NCBI GenBank assembly: GCA_947451925.1
Contig: CANGAW010000001.1
Coordinates: forward strand, 1-64,000
Direction of reading: 5' to 3'
Origin: Burkholderiales bacterium
GTDB lineage: Bacteria; Pseudomonadota; Gammaproteobacteria; Burkholderiales; Burkholderiaceae_D
DNA length: 64,000 bases
Below the pieces are notes generated by a model. The model saw only the letters and a program-made list of their open reading frames with translations, did not search any database and had not been told where the DNA came from. This document shows, piece after piece, positions 1 through 10,544 of this stretch (positions are counted from its first letter, which is position 1; each line of letters starts with the position of its first letter). Both the position numbers and the translations under genes were made by a program.

Positions 1-13
1 GACTATCACTGGT

Positions 14-37
14 CGTCCCGGCATGCAAGCCGGGACG
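14..37. repeat. REP-like hairpin CGTCCCGGC-ATGCAA-GCCGGGACG, followed nearby by CCCAGCGTCTTTCC
   Basis: Perfect 9-bp arms. Confidence 0.65.
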
Positions 38-109
38 TGGCCCGAAGGGGGACCCAGCGTCTTTCCTTGTGTGACGAAAAAACGTTTAGACCTGCCCGCA
101 TCATTGCAT

Positions 110-946
110 TCAGTTGCAACCCTTGAACTCACGCGCCCGGCAATCTTTCGCCATTTGCATGGATTCCTTGATTTGTTCCGGCGTCATTTTTGCTTCCAGA
201 GTTTCACGGTCATCTTTGGCATTTTTGTCACCGTTGCCGGCGGCCGTCGTCCACCACATATGGGTACGGACAATATCCTGCGTCACGCCATGGCCGTTAA
301 AATAAGCAGCGCCCAAATTGTATTGCGCATTGGTATAACTGTTCAGTGACGCCAGCCGGTACCATTTGACGGCTTCTTCATAAGATTGCGGCACACCTTT
401 TCCAAGGTAATACATCACACCGAGGTTGTACTGCGCTTCCGCGTAATTTTGCTTGGCCGCTAACAGAAAAAATTCCGCAGCCTTATTCAAATCCTCGGCC
501 ACGCCCTGCCCGTTGACATATAAAACACCCAGACTTTGCTGAGCCGGCGCAAAACCCTGATCCGCAGCCAGTCGTTCCCACTTCAGAGCCTGGGCAAAGT
601 CTTGCTCGACCCCCGAGCCTTTTTGATATTTCATTCCCAGCGCATGCTGAGCCTGCGCATATTTTTGCTCTGCCGCCAAGCGATACCATTTGACCGCTTC
701 GGCATAATCCTGATTCGCATTGAGACCATATTCGAGCATCACGCCCAGATTGAACTGACTCTTGGCGTCGCCCTTTTCAGCCAGCACTTTATAGCCTTGA
801 TAAGCGGTCTCGTAATCGCCGCGCTGACTGGCAGCGAATGCTTCTTCAAAGCTGACTGCTTGCGCCGCAGTTGTCAGGCACAGCAAAAGCGAAAATGCAG
901 TCAGGCCTTTGATGAAATGTGTTTTGCTGGATTGGATCATATTCAT
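110..946 (-). CDS. Sel1-like/TPR repeat secreted protein
   Basis: Signal-peptide-like N-terminus and repeated A-x-x-x-L-G-x-x-Y-x-x-G-x-G-V-x-x-D SEL1 units (e.g. AQAQHALGMKYQKGSGVEQDFAQALKW). Confidence 0.85.
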   Translation of the reverse strand: MNMIQSSKTHFIKGLTAFSLLLCLTTAAQAVSFEEAFAASQRGDYETAYQGYKVLAEKGDAKSQFNLGVMLEYGLNANQDYAEAVKWYRLAAEQKYAQAQHALGMKYQKGSGVEQDFAQALKWERLAADQGFAPAQQSLGVLYVNGQGVAEDLNKAAEFFLLAAKQNYAEAQYNLGVMYYLGKGVPQSYEEAVKWYRLASLNSYTNAQYNLGAAYFNGHGVTQDIVRTHMWWTTAAGNGDKNAKDDRETLEAKMTPEQIKESMQMAKDCRAREFKGCN

Positions 947-1234
947 TTGTTTTTTTAATTTTGAAATCGAAATTGAAACAGAAAAATGAGAGCACTACCG
1001 TACACGATTTTTTCTGCATGATGGCAAGAAGATTGATCAAAAAAATCCGTCGTCCGAACAGAAATTTTCATCTTTCGCAAGCTGCTTGGCGGCTGCATTT
1101 TGCCAGACTATAGTAAGCTATTTTTTACTGTATTTGCCGAAAGCCGGATTACGATAAAAAATGCAAATCCATTGTTAATGAGTACACAATAAAATGTGCA
1201 TCTGCACAAAATAATAAATCATGGAGACAGGCAC

Positions 1235-1699
1235 ATGGATAAACAGAGACGGGATTTCGTTCAGATAGGAACAGCCCTTACCCTCGCTTTTAGCGCGGGC
1301 ATATTAAAACCCTCTGAAGTATTTGGTAAAGAATGGGAAGGCAAACTGCTGGATGCGCAGACGGTGAAAGAAGCCGTGGCTACTCTGGGTGGCGACCTGA
1401 TCGTCAACAGCACCGGTGTGATTCTCAGCGGGCCGGAGATGGTAGAAAGTGGCTATATCGTGCCCGTATCCTTCGAGAGCAAAATTCCCGGTACCGATTT
1501 GATGGCTTTCATGATTCAAAAAAATCCCACGCCCATGTCGGCGATTTTTCTGATTCCACCCGGTACCCAGCCAGCGATTAACACCCGCATCAAGATGGGC
1601 GAGACTTCAACCATTTATGGCATCGTACGCGCCAATGGCAATTTTTATGTCGGCAGCACCATGATTAAAGTGCGCGCCGGTGGCGGCGGTTGCGGCTAA
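1235..1699 (+). CDS. soxY: Thiosulfate oxidation carrier protein SoxY
   Basis: Tat-like N-terminus (MDKQRRDFVQIGTAL) and C-terminal Gly-rich Cys swinging arm GGGGCG; followed by soxZ. Confidence 0.9.
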   Translation: MDKQRRDFVQIGTALTLAFSAGILKPSEVFGKEWEGKLLDAQTVKEAVATLGGDLIVNSTGVILSGPEMVESGYIVPVSFESKIPGTDLMAFMIQKNPTPMSAIFLIPPGTQPAINTRIKMGETSTIYGIVRANGNFYVGSTMIKVRAGGGGCG

Positions 1700-1748
1700 T
1701 TTGCAGTCGTATTGAACACCGACATTCAAACCATTCTGGAGAGTAGCG

Positions 1749-2060
1749 ATGAGCGACCCTATGCGTATCAGAGCAGTACGAAGTAAAGATATTGTTGAAA
1801 TCAAACTGATGATCAAACACCCGATGGAATCCGGCCTGCGCCGCGACATGAGTGGCAAGCGCGTGCCGGCCAACTTTATCGAAACCCTGGTGGTGCGTTG
1901 CAAAGACAAAGTCGTGCTCGACGCTTATCTGGGCATGGCCGTGTCTGAAAACCCGTTCATCACCTTCAATTTTGAAGGTGGACAAGTTGGTGACGTGATT
2001 GAAGTCACCTGGACAGACAATTTGCATGCGAGCCGAACGGACACCGCACAAATTGCCTGA
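1749..2060 (+). CDS. soxZ: Thiosulfate oxidation carrier complex protein SoxZ
   Basis: IRAVRSKDIVEIKLMIKHPMESGLRRD ... NPFITFNFEGG typical of SoxZ; adjacent to soxY. Confidence 0.92.
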   Translation: MSDPMRIRAVRSKDIVEIKLMIKHPMESGLRRDMSGKRVPANFIETLVVRCKDKVVLDAYLGMAVSENPFITFNFEGGQVGDVIEVTWTDNLHASRTDTAQIA

Positions 2061-2110
2061 TACAGAATCCTGAACTGGCCAAAGCTTAGCGCTGCGGCCA
2101 GTGGCTGCCT

Positions 2111-2662
2111 TTACTTGATCTGCGCTGAAAATTGCAACATGAAACCGGCGCCACCGAACACATTGACTTGCAGCTGATTGCCGCCGTCAAAGCGCCAACC
2201 GACAGCCGGGATCACACCCAAAGAAAATCCCTTGTAGTTGAACGGCACTTTATCTTCGTAAGGGGCGACATAACCGTAGAGCATGCCGGCTGTCCACTTC
2301 ACGAACAAATTATCAATGCCCACCACGTTCTTCACGATGCCACCCCAAGGGTAGTAATAGAAGGTGTGCTGACCGAAGGAATTGGAGAAAAAGGCCAGAC
2401 CGGCCAAAGTGCCATCCTGGCGTTCGCGTTCGGCACCAACCAGCCACACGTACTTGTGTCCGGCGTCACCGGAGTAATGGTAAGAGTAAGGCGAGAACAT
2501 CGCATGAATATGGTCGCCCGACATTTGGTCCGGATTAAAGCCGTCAAAAAAACCAGGCTGCTTGGCGGCCTCTTGGGCAAACGCCGGTGTCAGCAGCGCA
2601 TTGAGCAATAAAAACGCGCAAGCCAACAGACCACGAAAAAATCCGTGCATATTTCGTTTCAT
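2111..2662 (-). CDS. Putative outer-membrane beta-barrel protein (PagP-like style), function uncertain
   Basis: Signal peptide (ALLTPAFAQEA), aromatic alternating strands (SPYSYHYSGDAGHKYVWLVGAERER), ends in a hydrophobic strand; start taken at internal Met. Confidence 0.5.
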   Translation of the reverse strand: MKRNMHGFFRGLLACAFLLLNALLTPAFAQEAAKQPGFFDGFNPDQMSGDHIHAMFSPYSYHYSGDAGHKYVWLVGAERERQDGTLAGLAFFSNSFGQHTFYYYPWGGIVKNVVGIDNLFVKWTAGMLYGYVAPYEDKVPFNYKGFSLGVIPAVGWRFDGGNQLQVNVFGGAGFMLQFSAQIK

Positions 2663-2899
2663 TCTTGTACTTTCGTCAGCAGCGTCATCCAATAGCGCTG
2701 CGCGGGGTGAAAAACCGATGCCAATCGGCCTGAAGAGAAATCCGGTTTTTGCTTGAGCAAGGATTGCCAGGCAGGTTTGGCAAACATCAACTCAGACAAT
2801 TCGGCGCAAAAGAATAGCATTTGTGTATAGCAACATCAACTAAAATGCTCGCAGAAAATTGCTCCATTTTTCATCTCTTGACAATCTGCTACTTCCCCT

Positions 2900-4426
2900 A
2901 TGGTCATGACACTGCTGTCCCCCACCAACAAGCCAAAAAATATCTTTTTGTTACTGTTGTTATTGAGTTCGCTGATTAAAATCTGGCTGGCTACTGCCAT
3001 TCCGCTGACCGGCGATGAAGCCTATTTTTATCAATGGGGCAAGCAGCTCGACTGGGGCTATTACGACCATCCCCCAATGGGCGGCTGGTTGCTGTGGCTG
3101 ATGCAAAGTTTTTCTTCTTCTCTGCTCGTGCTGCGCTTGCCGGCGATTTTGTTATGGATTGCGATTGTCTTCGGCATGCAAGATCTGCTGCGCCGCCTGC
3201 AGCCGGGTCAGGAAGAAAAAGTCTGGTGGCTGGGCAGTCTGTTTCTGTTGATGCCTTTTACCTGGACGCTGAATTTAGTCACCACCGACACGCCGCTGAT
3301 TTTTTTCCTGTTTTTCTCTGGCTATGCTTTTCTGCGCGGCGAGCTTGATCAGCGGGTCCGCTGGCACTTTGCCGCCGGCGCTTTGCTTGGTTTAGCGCTG
3401 CTGTCCAAATATTTTGCGGGCTTGCTGGCCATTGCTTATGCGGTGTATTTCATTTTCATGGTGCGCACCCGCAGAGCCTGGCTGTCGCTTGCCATCATCG
3501 CCTTATGCACCCTGCCCTTCGTTGCCGTCAATCTGGCTTACAACGCCACCCATTGCTGGGAAAACATCCTGTTCAATCTGATTAACCGCAATCAGCATTC
3601 GCATTTCTCGCTCACGACCACAGCGGTTTATCTGGCAATGATGGTCTATCTGCTCACGCCCTGGCTGGGATGGCGGCTGCTGAAGAGCGGGCAGTGGCGC
3701 ACCAACTGGCTGCTGGCCAATTTGTTTGTCTGCCCGTTTGTGCTGTTTTTCCTGTTGTCGTTTTTCAAAACGGTTGGCCTGCACTGGGTACTGGCTTTTC
3801 TACCCTTTGTGTTTATGTTCGCAGGATTAGTTATCCATGAGGTCGGCGTATTGAAGAAATTCAGTCGCTGGACTGCGTGGCTGGGCTTGCCGCATATCGT
3901 CGCACTCTGTCTGCTGGCCTATCTGCCTAATTCGGTTTGGCAGCACACCAAACTGCACGCCGCCATTGTGATGCACAAGGAAACGCCGCAACTGCTGCAG
4001 CGCCTGCAACAAACTATGCCGGCAGATGCAACGCTAATGACGCCTTCTTATTCATCCGCTGCGCTATTGGCCTACTATTTGCAAAAAGAAGTACCGGTGT
4101 TTGGACCGGGCAGTTTTCATGCGCGCATGGATGATTCGCGCACAGACTTCAGCCAGTTTCAGGGCCGCCCGATTCGGGTCATGGATGCCAGACCGATCGC
4201 TTTGGAAAGCATGGCGCCATTTTTCAAACAAGTCCGTATCAGCAGCATCGAAGTCGATGGCGCCCGCTTCTGGGTTGCCGACGGCAGCGGCTTTGATTTC
4301 CCGGCTTATCGCGAACGTATCCTGAAAAAAGCGGCGCAAGATTTTTATCGGATCCCGGCCTTCCTGCCCACCTATGGCTGCAAATTTTTGCAGCAATACG
4401 GCTGGTGGCCACCGCGGCCAATCTGA
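2900..4426 (+). CDS. GT39/ArnT-like polyprenyl-phosphate-sugar glycosyltransferase, multi-TM
   Basis: GDEAYFYQWGKQLDWGYYDHPPMGGWLLW motif typical of PMT/ArnT family, many TM segments. Confidence 0.85.
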   Translation: MVMTLLSPTNKPKNIFLLLLLLSSLIKIWLATAIPLTGDEAYFYQWGKQLDWGYYDHPPMGGWLLWLMQSFSSSLLVLRLPAILLWIAIVFGMQDLLRRLQPGQEEKVWWLGSLFLLMPFTWTLNLVTTDTPLIFFLFFSGYAFLRGELDQRVRWHFAAGALLGLALLSKYFAGLLAIAYAVYFIFMVRTRRAWLSLAIIALCTLPFVAVNLAYNATHCWENILFNLINRNQHSHFSLTTTAVYLAMMVYLLTPWLGWRLLKSGQWRTNWLLANLFVCPFVLFFLLSFFKTVGLHWVLAFLPFVFMFAGLVIHEVGVLKKFSRWTAWLGLPHIVALCLLAYLPNSVWQHTKLHAAIVMHKETPQLLQRLQQTMPADATLMTPSYSSAALLAYYLQKEVPVFGPGSFHARMDDSRTDFSQFQGRPIRVMDARPIALESMAPFFKQVRISSIEVDGARFWVADGSGFDFPAYRERILKKAAQDFYRIPAFLPTYGCKFLQQYGWWPPRPI

Positions 4427-4430
4427 ACGG

Positions 4431-4832
4431 CTATTTAAACGACCAGCGCTTGTGGCCGAGGTAACTGGTAAACACAGGCACCGCCACACCAACAGCGTGG
4501 GCCAGCTCCGGCACCCAGCGCGTAACGTTCAGATAGGGCAGCAGGTAATACGCCAGCCCCATGCTGATGGCCCAGGTTTGCAACACCGCCACCAGATTGA
4601 CCAGCGTGAAAATAACAGCGCTGCGCCGCATCGATTGCTGGCTGGTTTTAAAGACAAAAATTTTCGCCAGCACAAAAGCCGTAACCATACCGGTCAGGTA
4701 AGCCAGGATCACCGCGGTGGAAAAATCCAGCCATTGGTTGTACAAAATACGCGAGCAAAAATTGACTGCCGCCGCAGTGCCACCAGTGAGCAAGAACAGC
4801 AGAAACTGACGCGAAAAAAAATGCCGGATCAC
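4431..4832 (-). CDS. GtrA family membrane protein
   Basis: Four-TM small protein with [13 protein letters not shown]...[28 protein letters not shown]. Confidence 0.85.
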   Translation of the reverse strand: MIRHFFSRQFLLFLLTGGTAAAVNFCSRILYNQWLDFSTAVILAYLTGMVTAFVLAKIFVFKTSQQSMRRSAVIFTLVNLVAVLQTWAISMGLAYYLLPYLNVTRWVPELAHAVGVAVPVFTSYLGHKRWSFK

Positions 4833-6118
4833 GCCACGGCCTTGCGTGCCATGTCGCGGCCAAAACCGATGCTCTCAGAGATGCCGCGATCTTCCGGATA
4901 ATAGTAAGACGTATCGGCAACCCATAAACCCCGTACCGGCAAAGCCACCGGCGGCAACTTGTCCAGATAGCCCGGATCGCAAATCGGCTGCGCATGACGA
5001 TAGCGACTCGCTCGCATGTCCAGAAAATCTTCATCGCTTAAAGCCGGATTGATTTTCTTGAAATAGCGGCGCACCTTGTCCAAAAATACCTGATCCGGAT
5101 CGGCAAATTTCGGATGCTCGCCCGGCATATAAAACGGCACGTACACAATATGCTGATCCAGCGGGCGCAGATTCGAATATTCAACCAGACCAGGAATATC
5201 CATCTCGGGATCATTCACATTCATCCAGAAATTGTCGCTCAGTGCGCGACGCAATTTGACGATCACGCAGACCACGGCAATATTGTTAACTGCTTTAAAT
5301 TTTGCCAGCACCTCAGGCGGCAAATCCGGCATCAGTCGAGGCACATACGGCAGCGGAACGGTGCTGATCACTTTGTCGAATGCCTGAAACTGGCCATTGT
5401 GTTCCACACCCTTTACCTGACCGGCTTCGATCACCACTTTGCTGACCGCTGTCTTTAAATGAAAGACGCCGCCATGCGCTTCAATATCGGCGCGCATGGC
5501 GTTGAGCAAGGTCGCCGAGCCGCCTTCCAGATAGCCGAGCTTTTCGCGAAACAGGCTATAGCGCGAGCGGCCGATGCGGCGAATCCGGCTCCAGATCCAT
5601 GCCGCCGACAGGTTGCTGGTGTAATCGTAGAACTTATAGTCAAACAAACGCCGCCACAACACTTCATACGCCTCAGCACCGACCCAGCGCTTGATCCAGC
5701 CGGTGGCTTCAACATGATCAAGCGGCTTCCAGTTGCGGCGTTTGGTCGACAGAAAAGCATGCAGGCCGTAACGAAATTTGGCGACTAACCCCAGGCCGCG
5801 AAAAGTCAGCAGTGCGATCGGATTCCCCCAGGGCTGCAAGCGGTTTTGAAACCAGTAGCCCATACGGGTTTCGACCCAATGCATTTTTTCAGCGATCTGC
5901 AATTCATTCAACATCGTCAGAAACGCCGCATCCGAGATGCAGTGGAAATGGTAATAACGCTCAATCGACAAACCGGAAAAATCAAACATTGCAGTCATGC
6001 CGCCGACCCGGTCATCTGCTTCAAATACCACCGGTTGATGGCCGTCCCGCGCCAGTTGATAAGCAACCGCCAGCCCCATCGGACCAGCGCCTAATACGGC
6101 AATGCGTTGCGCTTTCAT
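4829..6118 (-). CDS. NAD(P)/FAD-dependent oxidoreductase (amine oxidase/protoporphyrinogen oxidase-like)
   Basis: N-terminal [31 protein letters not shown] Rossmann motif; 4-bp overlap with gtrA. Confidence 0.85.
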   Translation of the reverse strand: MKAQRIAVLGAGPMGLAVAYQLARDGHQPVVFEADDRVGGMTAMFDFSGLSIERYYHFHCISDAAFLTMLNELQIAEKMHWVETRMGYWFQNRLQPWGNPIALLTFRGLGLVAKFRYGLHAFLSTKRRNWKPLDHVEATGWIKRWVGAEAYEVLWRRLFDYKFYDYTSNLSAAWIWSRIRRIGRSRYSLFREKLGYLEGGSATLLNAMRADIEAHGGVFHLKTAVSKVVIEAGQVKGVEHNGQFQAFDKVISTVPLPYVPRLMPDLPPEVLAKFKAVNNIAVVCVIVKLRRALSDNFWMNVNDPEMDIPGLVEYSNLRPLDQHIVYVPFYMPGEHPKFADPDQVFLDKVRRYFKKINPALSDEDFLDMRASRYRHAQPICDPGYLDKLPPVALPVRGLWVADTSYYYPEDRGISESIGFGRDMARKAVA

Positions 6119-7060
6119 TTAAAACTCCAGAACGATGTGGCCATAGGCAGGATCATTGAAGGTTTCATCAATGGCTTGGGCAAAGGGCGTATAGCGAATG
6201 CCAAACTGGGCCGGCCAGTCAGTCACTTCGAATTCATCTTTAGCCGACAAGGCTGCCAATTGTTGTGTGGTGAACGGCGGATTTTGATCAAACAATCCCC
6301 ATAACCAGATCAGCGCATAAAACAAACGGTAAGGAATGTTGACAATCAGCGTGCGCGCATGGGTCGCCCGTTTGATCTCGCGGATGATGTCGATATAGTC
6401 GATTTTTTCGTGGCCGGAAATATTGCATATGCCGCTGCGAATCTGGTTTTCCATGCAGCTGATGATGACATTACAAAAATCGCCAACATACAAGGGCTGG
6501 CGCATATAACGGCCATGACCGGGAATCGGAAATACCGGCACTTTTTTCATGAAGCGCGACAGCCAGCCCAGATGCTTGCGGTCAAACCAGCCAAACATCA
6601 GGGTCGGGCGCAAAACCGGACAGGCAATGCCGCTGGCGAGCACCATGCGCTCCTGTTCTTTTTTGGACTCGGTATAAAAGTCGCTGGCAACCGACTCGAC
6701 AACCGATGAGCTAATGTGAATCAGCTGACCTACATTGCCGGCCTTGATTGATTCCAGAATGAGGCGTGTCGCGTCAATATTGTTGCGCACGAAATCCTGA
6801 TAATCATTGCCGCCTATTTGCGCCTGCAGCATCACCACCACATCGGCACTGGCCACTTGTTGTTGCCAGACGCCCGGCTCAGCCAGATCCGCATAGTCGG
6901 CCGTCATTGTTGGCTGGACTTTTTTCAGTACCGCCAGATTGGCGCGATGCTTGTCCAGCACGACGATATTGGTGTAGCCCTTAGCCAGCAGGCGCGCCAC
7001 CAGATTTTGTCCGACCAGCCCTGCGCCACCGGGCAAGACAATTTTTGCATCCTTCTTCAT
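6119..7060 (-). CDS. NAD-dependent epimerase/dehydratase family protein
   Basis: N-terminal LPGGAGLVGQNLVARLLAKGY; extended SDR fold, operon context. Confidence 0.8.
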   Translation of the reverse strand: MKKDAKIVLPGGAGLVGQNLVARLLAKGYTNIVVLDKHRANLAVLKKVQPTMTADYADLAEPGVWQQQVASADVVVMLQAQIGGNDYQDFVRNNIDATRLILESIKAGNVGQLIHISSSVVESVASDFYTESKKEQERMVLASGIACPVLRPTLMFGWFDRKHLGWLSRFMKKVPVFPIPGHGRYMRQPLYVGDFCNVIISCMENQIRSGICNISGHEKIDYIDIIREIKRATHARTLIVNIPYRLFYALIWLWGLFDQNPPFTTQQLAALSAKDEFEVTDWPAQFGIRYTPFAQAIDETFNDPAYGHIVLEF

Positions 7061-7068
7061 ACGGTGCC

Positions 7069-7821
7069 TCAGATATCGAGCTTATTAAAGACAAAGCCCG
7101 GCAGGTGACGAATCACCATCATGATCAGGGCCCATTTCGGCGGCGCATAAATGACCGCTTTGCCGGCCGCCATGCCAGCGACAATGCGCAGCGCACCCTG
7201 TTCGGGCGAAGCCAGCCCGCGCTGCGGCAAATGCGCTGTCATCGGTGTGGCCGTTGGTCCCGGTTTGATCAGCACCACCCTGACTTTGCTTTTCGCCAGC
7301 CGATGTTGCAGGCCTTGTGCATAGCGTGTCACCAGACCCTTCGCAGCACCATAGACATAATTGGATTTGCGGCCGCGGTCTCCAGCGACCGAGCCTATCA
7401 AGGCCAGCGTTCCGCGATTGACCGCTGCCATCTGCGCGGCAAACGCCTCGGCAAACAGCACGGGCGATATGCCATTAATCTCCAGCGCCTCTTTTGCCAT
7501 TGCCAGCTCATGCTGACAAGCCGCCTGTTCGGGCAAAGAGCCGTGTGCAATCAACACACTGTCAACCGGACCCTGTGTGCAAATCGCTTTCACGGTGTTG
7601 GCGATGGCAGCGGCATCCATAAAATCCAGCGTCATTACCTGCACTAGGGTTTGCGGGCTGCGCACTGTCAAATCATCGGCAAGCTCCTGGGTTTTTTGCG
7701 CATCGCGTCCGAGCAAAATCAGCTCGGCAGCACCGCTACTGAGCCAGAGACGCGCACAATGAATAGCAATGAGCGAAGTCGCACCGACAATGACGATACG
7801 TTTTTTTGAGGCAGTCATCAC
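7069..7821 (-). CDS. SDR oxidoreductase, DprE2-like (decaprenylphospho-beta-D-erythro-pentofuranosid-2-ulose 2-reductase-like)
   Basis: IVGATSLIAIHCARLW ... IGSVAGDRGRKSNYVYGAAKG; adjacent to DprE1-like gene. Confidence 0.8.
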   Translation of the reverse strand: MMTASKKRIVIVGATSLIAIHCARLWLSSGAAELILLGRDAQKTQELADDLTVRSPQTLVQVMTLDFMDAAAIANTVKAICTQGPVDSVLIAHGSLPEQAACQHELAMAKEALEINGISPVLFAEAFAAQMAAVNRGTLALIGSVAGDRGRKSNYVYGAAKGLVTRYAQGLQHRLAKSKVRVVLIKPGPTATPMTAHLPQRGLASPEQGALRIVAGMAAGKAVIYAPPKWALIMMVIRHLPGFVFNKLDI

Positions 7822-9117
7822 TTATGTTCCTATCAAACGCCGCGACAAGGCCGAGCTGATGCCGGGGTCGCGGAAGTTTAAAAATTCGGGCAGACGCGGA
7901 TAGCCGGATTCGAACAAATCACGCGGCATGCGCGCATCCTTGGCCATGTAAATGCGTCCACCCGCTTCGCGCACAATCGCATCGAGCCGCTCGAACAGCC
8001 TGTGCGTTTGCGCATTTTTATTCGGAAAATCCAATGCCAGTGTCACACCCGGCTGCGGAAAACTCATCATCCCCGGCGCCTGCCTTTCACCAAAGGTTTT
8101 CAGCACGGCCAGAAATGAGCCTTCGCCGCTGCGTGAAATTTCGCGCAACATCGCCGCCACCGCATCAGTCCCCTGTGCACGCGGCACCACGCTCTGATAT
8201 TGAAAAAATCCCTGCGGCCCGTAGATGCGATTCCATTGCAGCAGGTTGTCAAGCGGGTAAAAAAACGGCTGGTAATGTTGAATGCTGTGACCGGCCTGTC
8301 TTTTTTTCAGGTTGAAATACAGCGTATTAAATGGCCGTAACGAGTACGCATTAATCAGGGACACCGGCGGCACAAAAGGCACGCTGCGCTTGTGCGCGGT
8401 CTTGGGTAAAGGCCGGTCAACAGCGACTGAATTGGCACGCATGAAAATGCCGCGTCCGCTCGCGGCCAGACAATCAATCCACGACACCGTGTGTTCCCAG
8501 CGGGCTTCGGAATCGTCAGCCAGTTGAAAAAACTGATCCAGATTTTCATACGGCAGCGTCTCAACAGTCAGCCAGGGTCCGGCGACTTTGCGCAACTGAA
8601 TTTCCGCTTCGGTAATCACACCCGTCAGGCCCATGCCACCGACTGTTGCGGCAAACCAGTGCGGCTGCAGATCAGGGCCGCAAGTGATCACAGTGCCATC
8701 GGTGCGCGCTAGCACAATACGCTGCACATGGTCACCGAAAGAGCCGGCTGCATGATGGTTTTTGCCATGAATATCATTGGCAATGGCGCCACCGACGGTG
8801 ACGAATTGGGTGCCCGGCGTCACTGGCAGCATCCAGCCGCGCGGGATCAGCAGCTGCTGTATGTCTTTGAGTAATACACCGGCTTCGCAGCGCAGCCGCC
8901 CGCTTTGCGCGTCAAAGGCTATGAAGCGATCCAGCCCTGTCGTTAACCACAACAAGCCCTCCGGATTGAGGCAAACATCGCCGTAACTGCGGCCCATGCC
9001 ATAGGCCAGACCGGGAGCAGAATTTTTCAGCTGCGCCGCCACCTGTGTGCGCGAAGACAGTCGATGAACAGTATGCTCACAATGACTAAGCCGCCCCCAT
9101 GAAGACAGCGCTACCAC
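7822..9117 (-). CDS. FAD-binding oxidase, DprE1-like (decaprenylphosphoryl-beta-D-ribose 2-oxidase-like)
   Basis: YGMGRSYGD FAD-binding motif, IYMAKDARM near C-terminus; adjacent to DprE2-like and UbiA-like genes. Confidence 0.82.
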   Translation of the reverse strand: MVALSSWGRLSHCEHTVHRLSSRTQVAAQLKNSAPGLAYGMGRSYGDVCLNPEGLLWLTTGLDRFIAFDAQSGRLRCEAGVLLKDIQQLLIPRGWMLPVTPGTQFVTVGGAIANDIHGKNHHAAGSFGDHVQRIVLARTDGTVITCGPDLQPHWFAATVGGMGLTGVITEAEIQLRKVAGPWLTVETLPYENLDQFFQLADDSEARWEHTVSWIDCLAASGRGIFMRANSVAVDRPLPKTAHKRSVPFVPPVSLINAYSLRPFNTLYFNLKKRQAGHSIQHYQPFFYPLDNLLQWNRIYGPQGFFQYQSVVPRAQGTDAVAAMLREISRSGEGSFLAVLKTFGERQAPGMMSFPQPGVTLALDFPNKNAQTHRLFERLDAIVREAGGRIYMAKDARMPRDLFESGYPRLPEFLNFRDPGISSALSRRLIGT

Positions 9118-10544
9118 GCCCAGCCCCGGGCGCCGATGGCCAGCACGATGGCAAAAACCAGACCGGCAAACAGGCTGGCGCGGTCCTTCAGCGCAAACAC
9201 CAAGGGGTCATCATGCATATTGCCGCGGTGCGCCTGCATCCACATCCAGCTGACCCAGAACAGCATCACCGGCACCGCACCCCAGACCACTTCGGGGCTG
9301 CGATACAGCTTCACCACGGCGTCGCTGTTGAGATAAAGCGCTAGCACCAGCACGGCGGCATAACCCGATGTCACGCCCAGGGTTTGCACCAATGGCGCAT
9401 CGCTGGTGGTGTAACCGCGGCCATGCGTCTTGTGCCGGCCCTGCAAAATTTGTACTTCCAGTTCGGCATAGCGCTTGACGAAGGCCAGCGACAAAAATAA
9501 AAATACCGAAAAGGCCAATAACCAGAATGACAAAGGCAAACCGGCAGCGGCCGCGCCGGCAATGATGCGTATCGTATAGAGCATGGCCAGTGCCAGACAA
9601 TCGAGCAAAACCAGTCGCTTTAATCCCAGCGAATAGGCGCAGGTCAGCACAAAATAAAACAGCAGCCAGTTCAGAAATAAAGGCCCGACCTGCGCGGCCA
9701 TCCACAGGCCACCCGTCAGCAGCAAGGGCGCCAGCAAGACGCCACTGACTACCGGCAGTGAGCCGGCAGCAAAAGGGCGTGTGCGTTTGCGCGGATGCTG
9801 ACGGTCGCTGTCGAGATCAATCAAATCATTGCCGATATAGACCGCCGACGCGCACAGGCTGAAAGCAACAAACGCCAGCAACAAGGCGCCGATATTGTGC
9901 CAGTCAAGACTCTGGTGGGCGGCCAGCAAGGGCACAAACAGCAGACAATTTTTCATCCACTGATGCACGCGCAGGCTGCGACGCCAGACCGGCAAACCAG
10001 CAGCGGGCGTCGGAAAAGTTTGTTCTATTTCGCAGCACGAGGCCGCGGCTTTGGCCAATGACGCTGACGCATTGACCACCACTGCACGGCGGGCCAGCTG
10101 CCACACAGCCAGGTCTGGCTGGGCGTTGCCGGCGTAATCAAAGCCACCCAAACCAAAACGTGCGGCCAATGCTGCGGCCTTGTTTTTGCCGGCCAGATTC
10201 AGCACGCCATCGCTGGCCATGACTTCGGAAAAAATGCCCAAATGCGCGGCCACGGCATTGGCCATGGACTGATCCGACGCCGTGCACAAAATCAGGGTGC
10301 GGCCTGACGCATGCTGTTGCTTTAACCAGCTTAAAAATTCTTGATGATACGGCAGCGTAGCGGCGTCAAAACAGGAAAGCGCCGCGAGATGTTTCTTTAA
10401 CGCGGCTTTGCCGCGCGCCAGCCATGCTGGAATGCGCAACAAAGCCAGCGGCTGGTCACGCAAGGCGCGCAGCGCTGCTTCATGAAGGGTATCCGTCAGA
10501 ATCAGCGTGCCGTCCAGATCAACGACAAGGGGGTGAGCGGTCAA
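9111..10544 (-). CDS. HAD-phosphatase/UbiA prenyltransferase fusion (decaprenyl-phosphate phosphoribosyltransferase-like)
   Basis: N-terminal HAD motif VVDLDGTL; UbiA motif NDLIDLDSDRQHPRKRTRPFAAG. The ORF runs to 10664, but a TTG start at 10544 preceded by GGAG fits better. Confidence 0.82.
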   Translation of the reverse strand: MTAHPLVVDLDGTLILTDTLHEAALRALRDQPLALLRIPAWLARGKAALKKHLAALSCFDAATLPYHQEFLSWLKQQHASGRTLILCTASDQSMANAVAAHLGIFSEVMASDGVLNLAGKNKAAALAARFGLGGFDYAGNAQPDLAVWQLARRAVVVNASASLAKAAASCCEIEQTFPTPAAGLPVWRRSLRVHQWMKNCLLFVPLLAAHQSLDWHNIGALLLAFVAFSLCASAVYIGNDLIDLDSDRQHPRKRTRPFAAGSLPVVSGVLLAPLLLTGGLWMAAQVGPLFLNWLLFYFVLTCAYSLGLKRLVLLDCLALAMLYTIRIIAGAAAAGLPLSFWLLAFSVFLFLSLAFVKRYAELEVQILQGRHKTHGRGYTTSDAPLVQTLGVTSGYAAVLVLALYLNSDAVVKLYRSPEVVWGAVPVMLFWVSWMWMQAHRGNMHDDPLVFALKDRASLFAGLVFAIVLAIGARGWAW

